A DNA stretch of 64,000 bases from Spirochaetales bacterium (GCA_016934415.1 JAFGSW010000025.1:1-64000); one strand, 5' to 3'. Numbered from the stretch's first letter, positions 22,861-31,616 are shown. Notes: generated from the letters alone by a model not told the origin. A program made the numbers and translations.

Positions 22861-24759
22861 ATGAACGATTTTCTGCCGATCTCAATAGACGATATGAATC
22901 GCCGCGGCTGGGACGAGCTCGATTTCGTGATGGTGACCGGGGACGCGTACGTCGACCATCCATCCTTCGGCGCCGCCGTCATTTCGCGTATCCTCGACAA
23001 ACACGATTATCGGGTTGGCGTGATCGCCCAGCCGGACTGGACGGGCGCCGCCGCATTCCGTAAACTCGGCCGGCCCCGACTCGGTTTCCTCGTCACCGCC
23101 GGCAACATCGATTCGATGGTCAACAATTACACCGCCGCAAAAAAACGCAGGAGCGACGACATATACGCCCCGGGACGACGGGGGGGGCTCCGCCCTGACC
23201 GGGCCGCCATCAGCTACGCCATCCGAGTGCGCGAGGCGTACGGCCGCATACCGATCATTCTCGGAGGTCTCGAAGCCTCCCTGCGCCGATTCGCCCATTT
23301 CGATTACTGGCAGGAAAAGGTGAGGCGCTCGCTTCTCATCGATTCCGGGGCGGATATCATCGTTTACGGCATGGGCGAACGCGCGATGCTCGAGATCGCG
23401 GCCGCGCTCGCCGCGGATCGGCCGGTAGCCGGAATCAGCGAAGTGCCCGGAACGGTCTACCGGACGAAAGAGCTGCCATCGGACGTGGACTCCGTCCGGT
23501 TGCCTTCGTTTGTAAGAGTCGAGTCCGACGCGCGCGCTTTCGCCGAGAGTTTCCTTATCCAATATCGAAACTCAGACGCGCATTCGGGACGGATCCTCAT
23601 CGAGGAATACGATGATTGTCTTATCGTGCAGAACCCGCCTTCCCCGCCGCTCGAGCCGCGCGAGCTTGACGAAGTAAACGAGCTCCCATACGCACGCGCA
23701 GCCCATCCGGTCTACGAGGCTGCGGGGGGAGTACGCGCGATAGAGGAAGTGCGCTTCAGTCTGGTCTCCAGCCGCGGATGCTTCGGCAATTGCAGCTTCT
23801 GTTCACTTACCTTCCACCAGGGGAGGACGGTGCAGGCGCGGACTCCTGAGTCCCTGGTGCGGGAGGCGGTCGAGCTTACCAGACTCCCCGATTTCAAGGG
23901 ATATATCCACGACGTGGGCGGTCCGACCGCCGATTTCTTCGGCCCGGCCTGCGCGCGCCAAACGCGCGGTTCGGCGTGTTCCGACCGCGAGTGCCTTTTC
24001 CCTTCGCCTTGCCCCAAACTCAATACCGATCATTCGCGATACCTCGAGCTCCTTCGTCGTCTCCGCTCCCTTCCCGGCGTGAAAAAGGTGTTCATCCGCT
24101 CCGGTCTGCGCTTCGATTTCATTCTCGCGGATCAAAGCGGGGAATTCTTCACAGAGCTCGTGGAGCACCACGTGAGCGGGCAACTCAAGGTGGCCCCCGA
24201 GCACGTGTGCGACGAGGTGCTGACGCTCATGCGCAAGCCGCCGCACCGTGTCTACCTCACATTCAAAAAAAAATTCGACGCGCTCAACCGCAAGCTCGGG
24301 AAAAAGCAGTTCCTCCTCCCCTATTTCATTTCGAGTCACCCGGGCTCCACCCTCGCCCACGCCGTGGCACTCGCCTGCTTTTTCCGCGACCACCGATTCG
24401 CGCCCGAACAGGTCCAGGATTTTTACCCCACGCCCGGAACTCTCTCCACGTGCATGTATCACACGGGGCTTGATCCCTTTACCATGAGGCCCTTATGCGT
24501 CGCCAAAAGCAGACATGAGAAAGCCCTGCAACGCGCCCTTCTCCAGTACCGCAATCCGAAAAACCGCAGGCTTGTCGAAGAGGCGTTGCGCCGGGCCGGC
24601 CGGCCGGATCTCATTGGTTTCGGGCCCCAGTGCCTGATTCAGCCTCTCCGCGGGGAATCCTCTGAAGCCTTCCGTTCCGAAAACACTCGTTCGTTGAAGT
24701 GGACACGAAACGCACGAAGAAAGAAAAAGAACACGAAGAGAAGAAGGAAAAAAAACTAA
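22861..24759 (+). CDS. YgiQ-family radical SAM protein with a repeat-derived C-terminal tail
   Basis: A radical SAM enzyme of the YgiQ (UPF0313) family whose reaction is unknown. The 632 residues start MNDFLPISIDDMNRRGWDELDF, with the N-terminal cobalamin-like domain and FGAAVISRILDKHDYRVGVIAQPDW. The cluster motif CFGNCSFCS lies near residue 310, followed by the family's QVQDFYPTPGTLSTCMYHTG near 520. The ribosome site is poor. The last 19 residues (WTRNARRKKKNTKRRRKKN) are encoded by the left arm of an intergenic inverted repeat, so the original stop codon has probably been lost or displaced and the protein carries a strongly basic foreign tail. Confidence 0.9.
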   Translation: MNDFLPISIDDMNRRGWDELDFVMVTGDAYVDHPSFGAAVISRILDKHDYRVGVIAQPDWTGAAAFRKLGRPRLGFLVTAGNIDSMVNNYTAAKKRRSDDIYAPGRRGGLRPDRAAISYAIRVREAYGRIPIILGGLEASLRRFAHFDYWQEKVRRSLLIDSGADIIVYGMGERAMLEIAAALAADRPVAGISEVPGTVYRTKELPSDVDSVRLPSFVRVESDARAFAESFLIQYRNSDAHSGRILIEEYDDCLIVQNPPSPPLEPRELDEVNELPYARAAHPVYEAAGGVRAIEEVRFSLVSSRGCFGNCSFCSLTFHQGRTVQARTPESLVREAVELTRLPDFKGYIHDVGGPTADFFGPACARQTRGSACSDRECLFPSPCPKLNTDHSRYLELLRRLRSLPGVKKVFIRSGLRFDFILADQSGEFFTELVEHHVSGQLKVAPEHVCDEVLTLMRKPPHRVYLTFKKKFDALNRKLGKKQFLLPYFISSHPGSTLAHAVALACFFRDHRFAPEQVQDFYPTPGTLSTCMYHTGLDPFTMRPLCVAKSRHEKALQRALLQYRNPKNRRLVEEALRRAGRPDLIGFGPQCLIQPLRGESSEAFRSENTRSLKWTRNARRKKKNTKRRRKKN

Positions 24760-24835
24760 GGAAATCTTCAATATTTCCTGACTTTTTTTTATTTTTTCTT
24801 CGTGATCTTCGGTTTTCTTCGTGAACTTCGTGTCC
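24701..24835. repeat. Long inverted repeat (ACACGAAG family) overlapping the ygiQ-like 3' end
   Basis: The left arm runs GGACACGAAACGCACGAAGA, then AAGAACACGAAGAGAAG. The right arm ends CTTCGTGAACTTCGTGTCC at 24835 after ATTTTTTCTTCGTGATC. The arms are built from the same word, ACACGAAGA or TCACGAAGA, with A-rich spacers, and would fold into a hairpin of about 55 imperfect pairs. It sits across the stop codon of the radical SAM gene and before the FHA gene. Confidence 0.85.
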
Positions 24836-24871
24836 TTTTATAAAGGACAAAAAAGCAGATAGAGGGTACTA

Positions 24872-24900
24872 TGGATTATTTAAACCGGTTTTGCTATAAT
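24872..24900 (+). promoter_or_regulatory. Extended -10 promoter for the FHA gene set
   Basis: TGCTATAAT ends at 24900, a perfect -10 with the extended TG. The -35 (TGGATT, 24872-24877, spacing 17) is weak. The FHA start codon lies 20 bases downstream. Confidence 0.6.
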
Positions 24901-24920
24901 CGAAACGGGAGGGAAGCAGT

Positions 24921-25265
24921 ATGGATAAATCATCGACCATAATTTCCGATTCAAATTTCGGAAAACGGCTGTCGCAGATCAAGAAACACGGCGCGCTGGT
25001 GCTTTCCTATGCCGGGAAAAACCTGCCCGTCACGGGGCAAATCACCATCGGCCGGGAGCCCGAGAACACGATTCATATTGAAGACAGTATGGTCTCCCGC
25101 TATCATGCGCTGGTGCAGAAAATCAAGAACGCCTATTTCATCAAGGACCTCGACAGCACGAACGGCACGTTCGTCAACGGTCATGAAATTCCCAAGGGCA
25201 GCTACGTCAAGCTCAACAAATCCGATATCATCCGTATCGGCAGGACGGATATCGTCATCCAGTAA
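24921..25265 (+). CDS. FHA-domain protein
   Basis: A phosphothreonine-binding adaptor. Almost the whole 114-residue protein is one FHA domain, with TIGREPENTIHIEDSMVSRYHALV near residues 42-67 containing the GR and SxxH motifs, and DLDSTNGTFVNG near 79-90. The first 25 residues are a polar, Ser-rich leader (STIISDSNFGKRLSQIKK) that could itself be phosphorylated. GGGAGGG precedes the ATG. No Ser/Thr kinase lies within reach, so the partner is unknown. The macro-domain gene follows on the same strand after 71 bases. Confidence 0.88.
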   Translation: MDKSSTIISDSNFGKRLSQIKKHGALVLSYAGKNLPVTGQITIGREPENTIHIEDSMVSRYHALVQKIKNAYFIKDLDSTNGTFVNGHEIPKGSYVKLNKSDIIRIGRTDIVIQ

Positions 25266-25336
25266 AAGACGGCGGCGCTCTCGTTCCATCGACGACCCTA
25301 CCTTCTTCTTATTTCGGCGATGGTAAAGCACACGTG

Positions 25337-25897
25337 ATGAGTACGAACAGGATCATAAAAACAATGCTCGCCGGCAGGATCGAAGTCGTCGTCGGCGACA
25401 TCACCCTCCTCAAGGTGGACGCGATCGTCAACGCCGCCAACTCGAGTCTTCTGGGCGGAGGCGGCGTCGACGGCGCAATCCACCGAGCCGCCGGGCCGGA
25501 TCTGCTGGCTGATTGTCGAAAGATCCGCACCGAACGTTATCCGGAAGGCCTTCCCACCGGACAGGCCGTGATAACAGGCGCGGGCCGTCTCCCGGCCCGC
25601 TTCGTGATCCACACGGTCGGTCCCGTGTACCGCAAGGATGACGAGACCTGCCCGCAGCTTCTCTCCTCCTGCTACGCGAACAGCCTGAGGCTGGCCCGGG
25701 AAGCCGGCTGCTCGGCCGTCGCCTTCCCCGCCCTCTCTACTGGGGTCTACGGGTATCCCAGGGACGAAGCCGCCGACGTTGTCTGGGGAGAGGTGAAAAG
25801 GCACGTCAGTTCCGGCGAAAGGCCGGAAAAGATCGCGCTTGTTTTTTTCGCCGCCTCTGATGCGGACATTTTTCTACGCGCGGCTGGTGACGGATGA
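25337..25897 (+). CDS. Macro-domain protein (O-acetyl-ADP-ribose deacetylase-like)
   Basis: Binds and probably hydrolyses ADP-ribose derivatives, as YmdB/MacroD proteins do. The signature VVVGDITLLKVDAIVNAANS with SSLLGGGGVDGAIHRAAGP lies near residues 18-55. GQAVITGAGRLPARFVIHTVGP follows near 75-95 and FPALSTGVYGYPRDEAA, which holds the second ligand loop, near 130. It may start at ATG 25337 or at the GTG one codon earlier; both lack a good ribosome site. Its stop overlaps the ATG of rqcH (ATGA), so the two are coupled. Confidence 0.9.
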   Translation: MSTNRIIKTMLAGRIEVVVGDITLLKVDAIVNAANSSLLGGGGVDGAIHRAAGPDLLADCRKIRTERYPEGLPTGQAVITGAGRLPARFVIHTVGPVYRKDDETCPQLLSSCYANSLRLAREAGCSAVAFPALSTGVYGYPRDEAADVVWGEVKRHVSSGERPEKIALVFFAASDADIFLRAAGDG

Positions 25898-27339
25898 GCC
25901 TCGAGCAACGTTCGCTCAATTACCGTGAAATCAACCTGCTCCTCGCGGAAACCGACCTGATCGGCGCCACGGTGCGGGAAATTCACCAGCCCAGGCCGGA
26001 AGAACTCATGCTCGCGCTTTACCGCGAGGATATGAGACGGGCGCTTCTTTTTTGCCTGAGCCGGAAGACCTGCCGGTTCCATTTCTTGTCCGGCCCGTTC
26101 AAAAAAAGCGCCGTGCGACAGCGCTTCGAAAGCTTCCTCGTCGCCCGCGCCCGGGACGCGGTCATTCGCGGAATCGAGCACGTGGCCGAGGAGCGGATTC
26201 TCAAGATCACTCTCGAACGCGGCGGCCGGAGGTCGTTCCTCTGGGTGCGGCTGTGGGCGAGCGCCCCCAATGTCATTTACACGGACGAGTCCGGGACGAT
26301 CGGCGACGCTCTGTTCAGGCGGCCCAGGAAGGGCGAAGTCTCCGGAGGCCGGTATAATCCTGAGGAAGAGTTCAGCCGATTCCCGCCCCGTCCGAAAGAC
26401 CCGGAACGGTATCCCGTACGCAATTTCGGCGGTGACCTTCAGGCGAGCCTGCACGAGCGGGTGGAGGCCTATTTCCGAGAGGCCGACGAGGCTTCGGTCG
26501 ATACCGACGTACGCGCCCGGCTGCTTAACAAGCTTTCGGTTGAGGAGAATCGCCTTCTTTTTTCCCTGGCCGCGTCGGAGAAATGGCTCGCGGAAAACGC
26601 CGATGTCGAACGAATCAGGGAATACGGCGACCTCATCATGGCCGCAATCTCGGAAATAAGAAAAGGGGACGAGTGGTTTCGAGGAAACGATTTTTTCCAT
26701 GACGACGCTCCCATCGAAATCCGTCTCGATGCAAATCTATCGCCTGCGCAGAACGCAGAGAACTATTATCGCCGCTATAAGAAAACAAAGGCAGCGCGGA
26801 AACGGGCCGAGGAAGAGCGTGCGGCGCTCTCTCTCAAACTGCAGGCGGTCAGAAAACGCATCGCGGAAGCGACCGGAGCCGACGCAGCCCGGATCGGGGA
26901 GCTGGCCGCGAAAACGTTCGCGCCCAAGACGCGGGAGACGGAGAACAACATACCCGGACTCGTGTTTCAATCCGGGGGATTCGTGATGTACGTGGGACGT
27001 ACGGCGAAGGAAAACGACGTGTTGTATCGTCGACACGTGCGCGGGAACGATTACTGGCTGCACGCGCGCGATTTCCCGGGCGCGTCGGTCTTCATCAAGA
27101 GCCGAAAAGCGAAGAGCGTGCCCCTCGACGTGCTCCTGGATGCGGGCAACCTGGCCCTCTTCTACAGCAAGGCGAAGAACTCGGCGCGCGCCGATCTGTA
27201 TTACACCCAGGTCAAGTACTTGAAAAAGGCTGGCGTGAAACCGGGGCTTTTCCTTCCCACCCATGAGAAAAATCTCGCCGTCCGGCTCGAACCGGAGCGG
27301 ATTAATCGATTGAAGCGGCGCATGGAAACATTCGATTGA
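25894..27339 (+). CDS. rqcH: RqcH/NFACT-family ribosome quality-control protein
   Basis: Homologue of Rqc2/Tae2. In other bacteria RqcH binds stalled 50S subunits and adds alanine tails that mark the unfinished chain for proteolysis. The 481 residues comprise an NFACT-N domain from the start (YREINLLLAE...GATVREIHQPRPEELML), a central helical and coiled-coil segment near residues 285-335, and the NFACT-R RNA-binding domain (NDYWLHARDFPGASVFIKSR, DAGNLALFYSKAKNSARADL, VKYLKKAGVKPG). It is somewhat shorter than the usual 560-570 residues. Together with the ClpC system encoded at 35 kb it would give the cell a degradation route for such tails (inference). Confidence 0.87.
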   Translation: MSLEQRSLNYREINLLLAETDLIGATVREIHQPRPEELMLALYREDMRRALLFCLSRKTCRFHFLSGPFKKSAVRQRFESFLVARARDAVIRGIEHVAEERILKITLERGGRRSFLWVRLWASAPNVIYTDESGTIGDALFRRPRKGEVSGGRYNPEEEFSRFPPRPKDPERYPVRNFGGDLQASLHERVEAYFREADEASVDTDVRARLLNKLSVEENRLLFSLAASEKWLAENADVERIREYGDLIMAAISEIRKGDEWFRGNDFFHDDAPIEIRLDANLSPAQNAENYYRRYKKTKAARKRAEEERAALSLKLQAVRKRIAEATGADAARIGELAAKTFAPKTRETENNIPGLVFQSGGFVMYVGRTAKENDVLYRRHVRGNDYWLHARDFPGASVFIKSRKAKSVPLDVLLDAGNLALFYSKAKNSARADLYYTQVKYLKKAGVKPGLFLPTHEKNLAVRLEPERINRLKRRMETFD

Positions 27340-27402
27340 AAATCGGAAGTGAAAGAACTAAGCTTGAGGCAGACGGGAGGGCGATGACAGCGCAGATGTG
27401 CC

Positions 27403-28257
27403 ATGAGCCGCATCCTCAGTGAACACTATTCCATGATCAAGGTCCGCGAACCGATCGTTGAGGGAATCTTTTATCCTTCCGACCGGCAAAAACTGAAAAG
27501 ACTCGTGACGTCGCTCCTGGCGACGGCCCCCCCCACGGGAGGGTCGGCCTGGGGCATTCTTTCGCCGCACGCCGGGTATCGGTATTCGGGCGCCATCGCC
27601 GCGGCCGCCTATAGCGCGGCGCGAGACCGAAAGGTTAAAACAGCGGTCATACTCGCACCGCTCCACCGCACCGAGAAGGACGAAGTGATTCTCCCCGAGT
27701 CGGAAAAATTCAAGATTCCCTTGGGACTTCTTGACGTGGACCGGCGGGCGGTCGACGAGCTCGTGAGCTTCAGCACCAGGTTCGTCAAGGACGATATCCC
27801 GCACCTTGAAGAGCACAGCATTGAGGTGCAGCTTCCTTTCCTGCCCGTCCTTTTCCCCGGAGCGGCGATCGTCCCCGTACTCGTCGGGAGGATAGGCCGA
27901 AAAACTGTTGCCGCCCTGGCCAACGCCCTGGAGATCATTTTCGGAAAAAGATCAGATTCCACTCTCTTCATCGTTTCCGCAAACCTCACGTCCTTCATGC
28001 AGGGCGGAGCGGCGAAAACCGAGGCCGAAACATTCATCCGCCTCATTTTAGAAGGTGACACGGAAGGCTTGCTCTCGTCTTTCGAAGAGGGTACAATCAA
28101 CTCATGCGGTGTTCCGGCGTTGGCCGCGCTTATGCTATTGGCCGGGACATCCTGCGACAGGCGGCTCCTCTCGAGCGGCAACTCGGCGGAAGTGAATCGA
28201 GATTACCGGGAACTGGTGCATTACGCCGCCGTCGGATTTTTTAAAAATAAGGCGTAA
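27403..28257 (+). CDS. amrB: AmmeMemoRadiSam system protein B (Memo-like)
   Basis: Memo-family metal-binding protein. The system is widespread but its reaction is not established in my knowledge. Family landmarks are IVEGIFYPSD near residue 18, GILSPHAGYRYSGAIAAAAY near 50 with the first metal His, VILAPLHRTEKDEV, and DIPHLEEHSIEVQLPFLPVLFP near 130. Start choice is uncertain: the second Met at 27433 (MIKVREPIVEG) fits the family better, and neither has a clear ribosome site. The AMMECR1 gene follows after three bases. The third member, a radical SAM enzyme, is not in the window. Confidence 0.88.
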   Translation: MSRILSEHYSMIKVREPIVEGIFYPSDRQKLKRLVTSLLATAPPTGGSAWGILSPHAGYRYSGAIAAAAYSAARDRKVKTAVILAPLHRTEKDEVILPESEKFKIPLGLLDVDRRAVDELVSFSTRFVKDDIPHLEEHSIEVQLPFLPVLFPGAAIVPVLVGRIGRKTVAALANALEIIFGKRSDSTLFIVSANLTSFMQGGAAKTEAETFIRLILEGDTEGLLSSFEEGTINSCGVPALAALMLLAGTSCDRRLLSSGNSAEVNRDYRELVHYAAVGFFKNKA

Positions 28258-28260
28258 TCC

Positions 28261-28848
28261 GTGGCTTTTACCCTTACCGACGACGAGAAAAAAATCCTCC
28301 TGGAAACGGCGCGCCTTTCAATCGCTTCGCGTCTCAAGCGAACGTCCCTTTCATTACCTGAAGCGCCCGCCCACCTTCAAGAAAAATGCGGTGCGTTCGT
28401 CAGCCTGCACATTGGAGAATACCTGAGGGGATGTATCGGTTACATTACCGCTGTAAAGCCGCTGATTGAGACGATAAAAGAGATGGCCGAATGCGCCGCC
28501 TTTTCCGACCCCAGGTTCCCTCCCCTGGCGCATGAAGAATTGGAGAAAGTGGAAATTGAAATTTCTGTGCTTTCTCCATTCGAAAAAATAACCGATTTGA
28601 GCACAATAAAGGTGGGAACGCACGGCATCATGGTGCGGAAGGGCCTGCAGTCGGGACTCCTGCTTCCTCAAGTGGCCGTCGAATACGACTGGGATCGCGA
28701 GCAATTTCTTTCTCATACCTGCCAAAAAGCGGGACTCCCCTCCTCGGCCTGGCGCTCGGGAAACCTGGAAGTGGAAATTTTCAGCGCCGTGGTCTTCAGT
28801 GAACGGCAATTCGGGCAAAAATCCCGATCCCGTTCGGAAGAGCGCTGA
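28261..28848 (+). CDS. amrA: AmmeMemoRadiSam system protein A (AMMECR1 domain)
   Basis: AMMECR1-domain protein of about 195 residues. Typical features are GAFVSLHIGEYLRGCIGYI near residue 42, containing the LRGCIG hexapeptide conserved from bacteria to man. MAECAAFSDPRFPPLAHEEL follows near 77, with IEISVLSPFEKI and LLPQVAVEYDWDREQFL near 135. The start is a GTG three bases after the Memo-like gene. The C-terminal tail is basic and low in complexity (QKSRSRSEER). The pair is co-transcribed with the DEDDh exonuclease gene. The function of the system is unknown. Confidence 0.9.
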   Translation: MAFTLTDDEKKILLETARLSIASRLKRTSLSLPEAPAHLQEKCGAFVSLHIGEYLRGCIGYITAVKPLIETIKEMAECAAFSDPRFPPLAHEELEKVEIEISVLSPFEKITDLSTIKVGTHGIMVRKGLQSGLLLPQVAVEYDWDREQFLSHTCQKAGLPSSAWRSGNLEVEIFSAVVFSERQFGQKSRSRSEER

Positions 28849-28861
28849 AAAAGAGCCGATC

Positions 28862-29494
28862 ATGTTCAAGTTCATAGACGCCGCTCCATTGATTAAGGCG
28901 ATCGACGGGATGACGGATTTCGTCGCCGTCGACCTGGAAACGACGGGGCTTGATCCGGCGTACGACCGCATCACGGAAATCGGAGCCGTCCGGTTTACAC
29001 TGACCGGAAGCGGATCGGTTTACGAGACGCTGGTGGACCCCGGAATGCCGATCTCTCCCGACGCCTCGAGCGTCTCCGGCATCACGGACGGGATGGTGCG
29101 CGGGAAGCCGACGATCGGGGAGAAAATCGGCGAATTTTTAAGCTTCATCGGAGACTCCCCGCTCGTCGCCCACAACGCCCGCTTTGACGGCGGGTTCCTG
29201 CGCGCCGCCTACTTGCGTGAAGGATTGTCTCTTCACCGCAATCCCATCTTTGACACGCGCCTGCTCGCCAAACGCCTCTGGCCCGAGTGGCGGAAATACA
29301 ACCTCGCCAAAGCGCTCGAATTCCTCGGCCTCCGCCGCAACGACCTGCACCGCGCCCTGGGAGACGCGCTCGCCTGCCGGGACCTGTTTCTCGCGTGCCT
29401 CGGCAAGCTCGGCGCTGGAAGGCGCCTTGCTCAGTACGAGGGGAAGAGGATCGCCATTGTATTAACGGAAGATGATATCGACGAGACGATTTAA
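28862..29494 (+). CDS. DEDDh 3'-5' exonuclease (DnaQ/PolC-epsilon like)
   Basis: A stand-alone proofreading-type exonuclease. ExoI is FVAVDLETTGLDP near residue 22 (Asp, Glu), ExoII is PLVAHNARFDGGFL near 105 (Asp), and ExoIII is NDLHRALGDALACRDLFL near 160 (His, Asp), so all DEDDh residues are present. The 210-residue protein lacks polymerase or BRCT domains. I chose ATG 28862 (MFKFIDAAPL). A longer reading would run back into the AMMECR1 gene. Its 3' end overlaps the convergent flgH-like gene by 33 bases. It may be the polymerase III epsilon subunit or a repair nuclease. Confidence 0.85.
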   Translation: MFKFIDAAPLIKAIDGMTDFVAVDLETTGLDPAYDRITEIGAVRFTLTGSGSVYETLVDPGMPISPDASSVSGITDGMVRGKPTIGEKIGEFLSFIGDSPLVAHNARFDGGFLRAAYLREGLSLHRNPIFDTRLLAKRLWPEWRKYNLAKALEFLGLRRNDLHRALGDALACRDLFLACLGKLGAGRRLAQYEGKRIAIVLTEDDIDETI

Positions 29495-30136
29495 GTAAAG
29501 GAGGAGGAGCTCCTTCTTTTTTTGGTCGGTGAGTTGGACGGTGGTCTGGGTGGTGGGGCCGCCGCTCGGGCCGGCCTCAAGCTCCTTTACGATCTCCTGG
29601 ATGTCTTGCGTGGTGAGGGTGGCGGCAGACGGTTGGAGGAGGCTCGTGAAGGTGAGGCGGGAACCCTCGATCTGTGAAAAATTGAACCGCCCCGAGGAGT
29701 CCACCGCCTTCGGGTCCACCCGGCCGGAGACGGTAACCGCTTCCCGTTTTCCCCCGAGTTGAACGGTCCGGGTGCCGGTAATGAGAAGCTTTCCCGAGGG
29801 GTCGACGGCCGTGACTCCGGCCGCCAGTTCGGTCTTGAGCGAGTAATTCTCCTTCCCGTTCACCGACCGGTCGTCGCCGGTGCGGCCGTTCGGCAGAAAC
29901 GAAAAAAGACCTCCGTATTGGCCGCCCGAGAACTCGAAGGTGATCGATTTGGCATTCTTGCTCGCGGCAGCGAAATTGAGGCTCAAGCTCGAGTCGATGA
30001 CGATCGTGACGATATCGCCCGCCCGGAAAGCGCTGCTTCCGGAGATATACCCCTGGAACTGATCGTCCCAAAGGCTATCCGCCGAAAGCAGGCCGCCTGA
30101 GAAAAAGAGGGCAATGATGAAAAATGACCATTTCAT
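29462..30136 (-). CDS. flgH: FlgH-like flagellar L-ring protein without lipobox
   Basis: FlgH forms the outer-membrane L-ring of the flagellar basal body. The 224-residue protein shows the family pattern SLWDDQFQGYISGSSAFRAGDIVTIVIDSS near residues 21-50, LAAGVTAVDPSGKLLITGTRTVQLGGK near 105, VSGRVDPKAVDSSGRFNFSQI near 135, and a C-terminal helix ending in RLVDIIF. FlgH is normally a lipoprotein. Here the signal peptide (FFIIALFFSGGLLSADS) has no cysteine. No flgI, flgA or flgJ is adjacent. This is odd, and in a spirochaete, whose motors lie in the periplasm, it could be a modified ring protein. The ribosome site is AGGAG. Confidence 0.75.
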   Translation of the reverse strand: MKWSFFIIALFFSGGLLSADSLWDDQFQGYISGSSAFRAGDIVTIVIDSSLSLNFAAASKNAKSITFEFSGGQYGGLFSFLPNGRTGDDRSVNGKENYSLKTELAAGVTAVDPSGKLLITGTRTVQLGGKREAVTVSGRVDPKAVDSSGRFNFSQIEGSRLTFTSLLQPSAATLTTQDIQEIVKELEAGPSGGPTTQTTVQLTDQKKKELLLLYLNRLVDIIFR

Positions 30137-30383
30137 ATTTATCGCGCTCCTGTCTTTATTATCAGCAGGAACGAGCGGAAAAATTACCGTAATTTTTTCT
30201 TGTGTCGATTTTTCCTGAGCTTTTTCTTGCGCTTATGCGTCGCAATCTTATGGCGCTTTCTTTTTCTTCCGCATGGCACCCGGCATCACCCCCTTCCTCC
30301 TTGGCTGCTGAATTGTCTTTTAATAAAAACTGGACGCCATTATGGGCAAAGAATGATTGCGAGTCAAGGGCTTCAATTGATGG

Positions 30384-30676
30384 GGACACGGAGAACACGG
30401 AGAAAACGAAGCACACGGAGGGGGAGGAAGGATTTATAAGGAAACCAGGAAACGAGGAGAAGGAAGGAAAAAAACCACGGATGATGAAAGAAAAAAGGGA
30501 GTAGAACTTTCACGGAGAGTAGTCGAGGTGAACGGCGACAAGATGTTTGATTACACATATTCTATTGTTGAATCGCTTATTCTTTACCTCGTACGTCCTC
30601 CGCCTTTCCTTTCCCGTTTTTCTTCATTCCTGGGTTCCTGGTTTCCTCATTTTTCCTTCCTTACTTCTCCGTGTCC
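30384..30676. repeat. Long inverted repeat (ACACGGAG plus AAACCAGGAA) before the miaA stop
   Basis: The left arm reads GGACACGGAGAACACGGAG, then GGAAACCAGGAAACGAGG. The right arm reads CCTGGTTTCCTCATTTTTCC and ends CTTCTCCGTGTCC at 30676, four bases before the miaA stop codon. It combines the ACACGGAG word with the CCAGGAA word found at 12 kb. About 110 unpaired bases separate the inner arms. This is most of the 544-base gap between flgH and miaA. I see no convincing gene there. Confidence 0.8.
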
Positions 30677-30680
30677 TTAT

Positions 30681-31616
30681 TTAAGCCAGGTCCGCGAGAA
30701 AATCATCCGCCGCCGCCCGGACGGCTGCCCGCTCAGAAGGATGGAACCAGTTCGTCCCGGGAAAACTTCTGAAGAACGTCATCTGACGTTTGGCGTATTG
30801 CATGGTGTGGAGCACGATGAGCTCCTTGACGCGAGGCAGGGGATGGCCGGGGGTGTCGAGCAGGAAAAGTTCACGGTAGCCGATACCGCGCATTCCCGGG
30901 GACGATTCACCGTAGCCTCGGGCGACAAGCGACCTGAATTCATCGATCAAACCGGACGCAAACATCCGCTCCACGCGGCGGGTCACGCGGGACAATGACT
31001 CAGCACGCGAGAGGGAGAGCCCGATGAGAAGAAAATCGTATCCGGAGCGAAATTCGGTTCCGAGGCGGAACGAGGAGAGCGGGCGCCCGGTCTGTCGGAT
31101 CACCTCCAGGGCGCGGGTGAGGCGGTACAGATCGCGGGGGCTGATTTTAACGGCGCCGTCCGGATCGACCCGTTCGAGCTCGGCGTGAAGGGCGGCCTCC
31201 CCCTTTTCGGCGAGCTCGCGCTTGATCGCGGCCCGCACCTCGGGATCGCTGGGAGGCGCCCCGGGGAGGCCGAAGGCGAAGTGTTTGAGGTAATAGGCGG
31301 TGCCGCCCGACACGACCGGGACCCGGCCGCGGGACGCGATCTCCCCCGCGAGGCGGTCGGCGGCGCGCACGAAATCACCGACCGTGAACTGCTCGTCCGG
31401 GTCGGCGACGTCCAGCAGGTGATGCGGGAGACGCGCGCGTAGGGCGGCGTCCGGCTTGGCCGTGCCCACGTCGAGCCCGCGGTATACCTGTTCCGAGTCG
31501 GCGTTGATGATTTCGAATTTGTCCGGGAACGCCTCGGCAAGGAGATCGGTTTTCCCCGCCGCGGTCGGCCCGAAGAGCAGAACGACGGGTAGATTACTCT
31601 TCGAGCTTGTACTCAA
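30681..31616 (-). CDS. miaA: tRNA dimethylallyltransferase MiaA
   Basis: Transfers a dimethylallyl group to A37 of tRNAs that read codons starting with U. The 311 residues contain the P-loop VVLLFGPTAAGKTDL near 11, INADSEQVYRGLDVGTAKPD near 38, PHHLLDVADPDEQFTVGDF near 65, PVVSGGTAYYLKHFAFGLP near 100 and TMQYAKRQMTFFR near 278. The start is a TTG that overlaps the 3' end of rpoZ by 23 bases, and no good ATG is available. The downstream side is occupied by an inverted repeat four bases after the stop. Confidence 0.94.
   Translation of the reverse strand: MSTSSKSNLPVVLLFGPTAAGKTDLLAEAFPDKFEIINADSEQVYRGLDVGTAKPDAALRARLPHHLLDVADPDEQFTVGDFVRAADRLAGEIASRGRVPVVSGGTAYYLKHFAFGLPGAPPSDPEVRAAIKRELAEKGEAALHAELERVDPDGAVKISPRDLYRLTRALEVIRQTGRPLSSFRLGTEFRSGYDFLLIGLSLSRAESLSRVTRRVERMFASGLIDEFRSLVARGYGESSPGMRGIGYRELFLLDTPGHPLPRVKELIVLHTMQYAKRQMTFFRSFPGTNWFHPSERAAVRAAADDFLADLA

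Noticed and set aside
27384-27422. 12-residue leader ORF before the Memo-like gene
   Set aside because: GGGAGGG precedes its ATG, but nothing in the peptide suggests attenuation and it overlaps the next start; too little to call.
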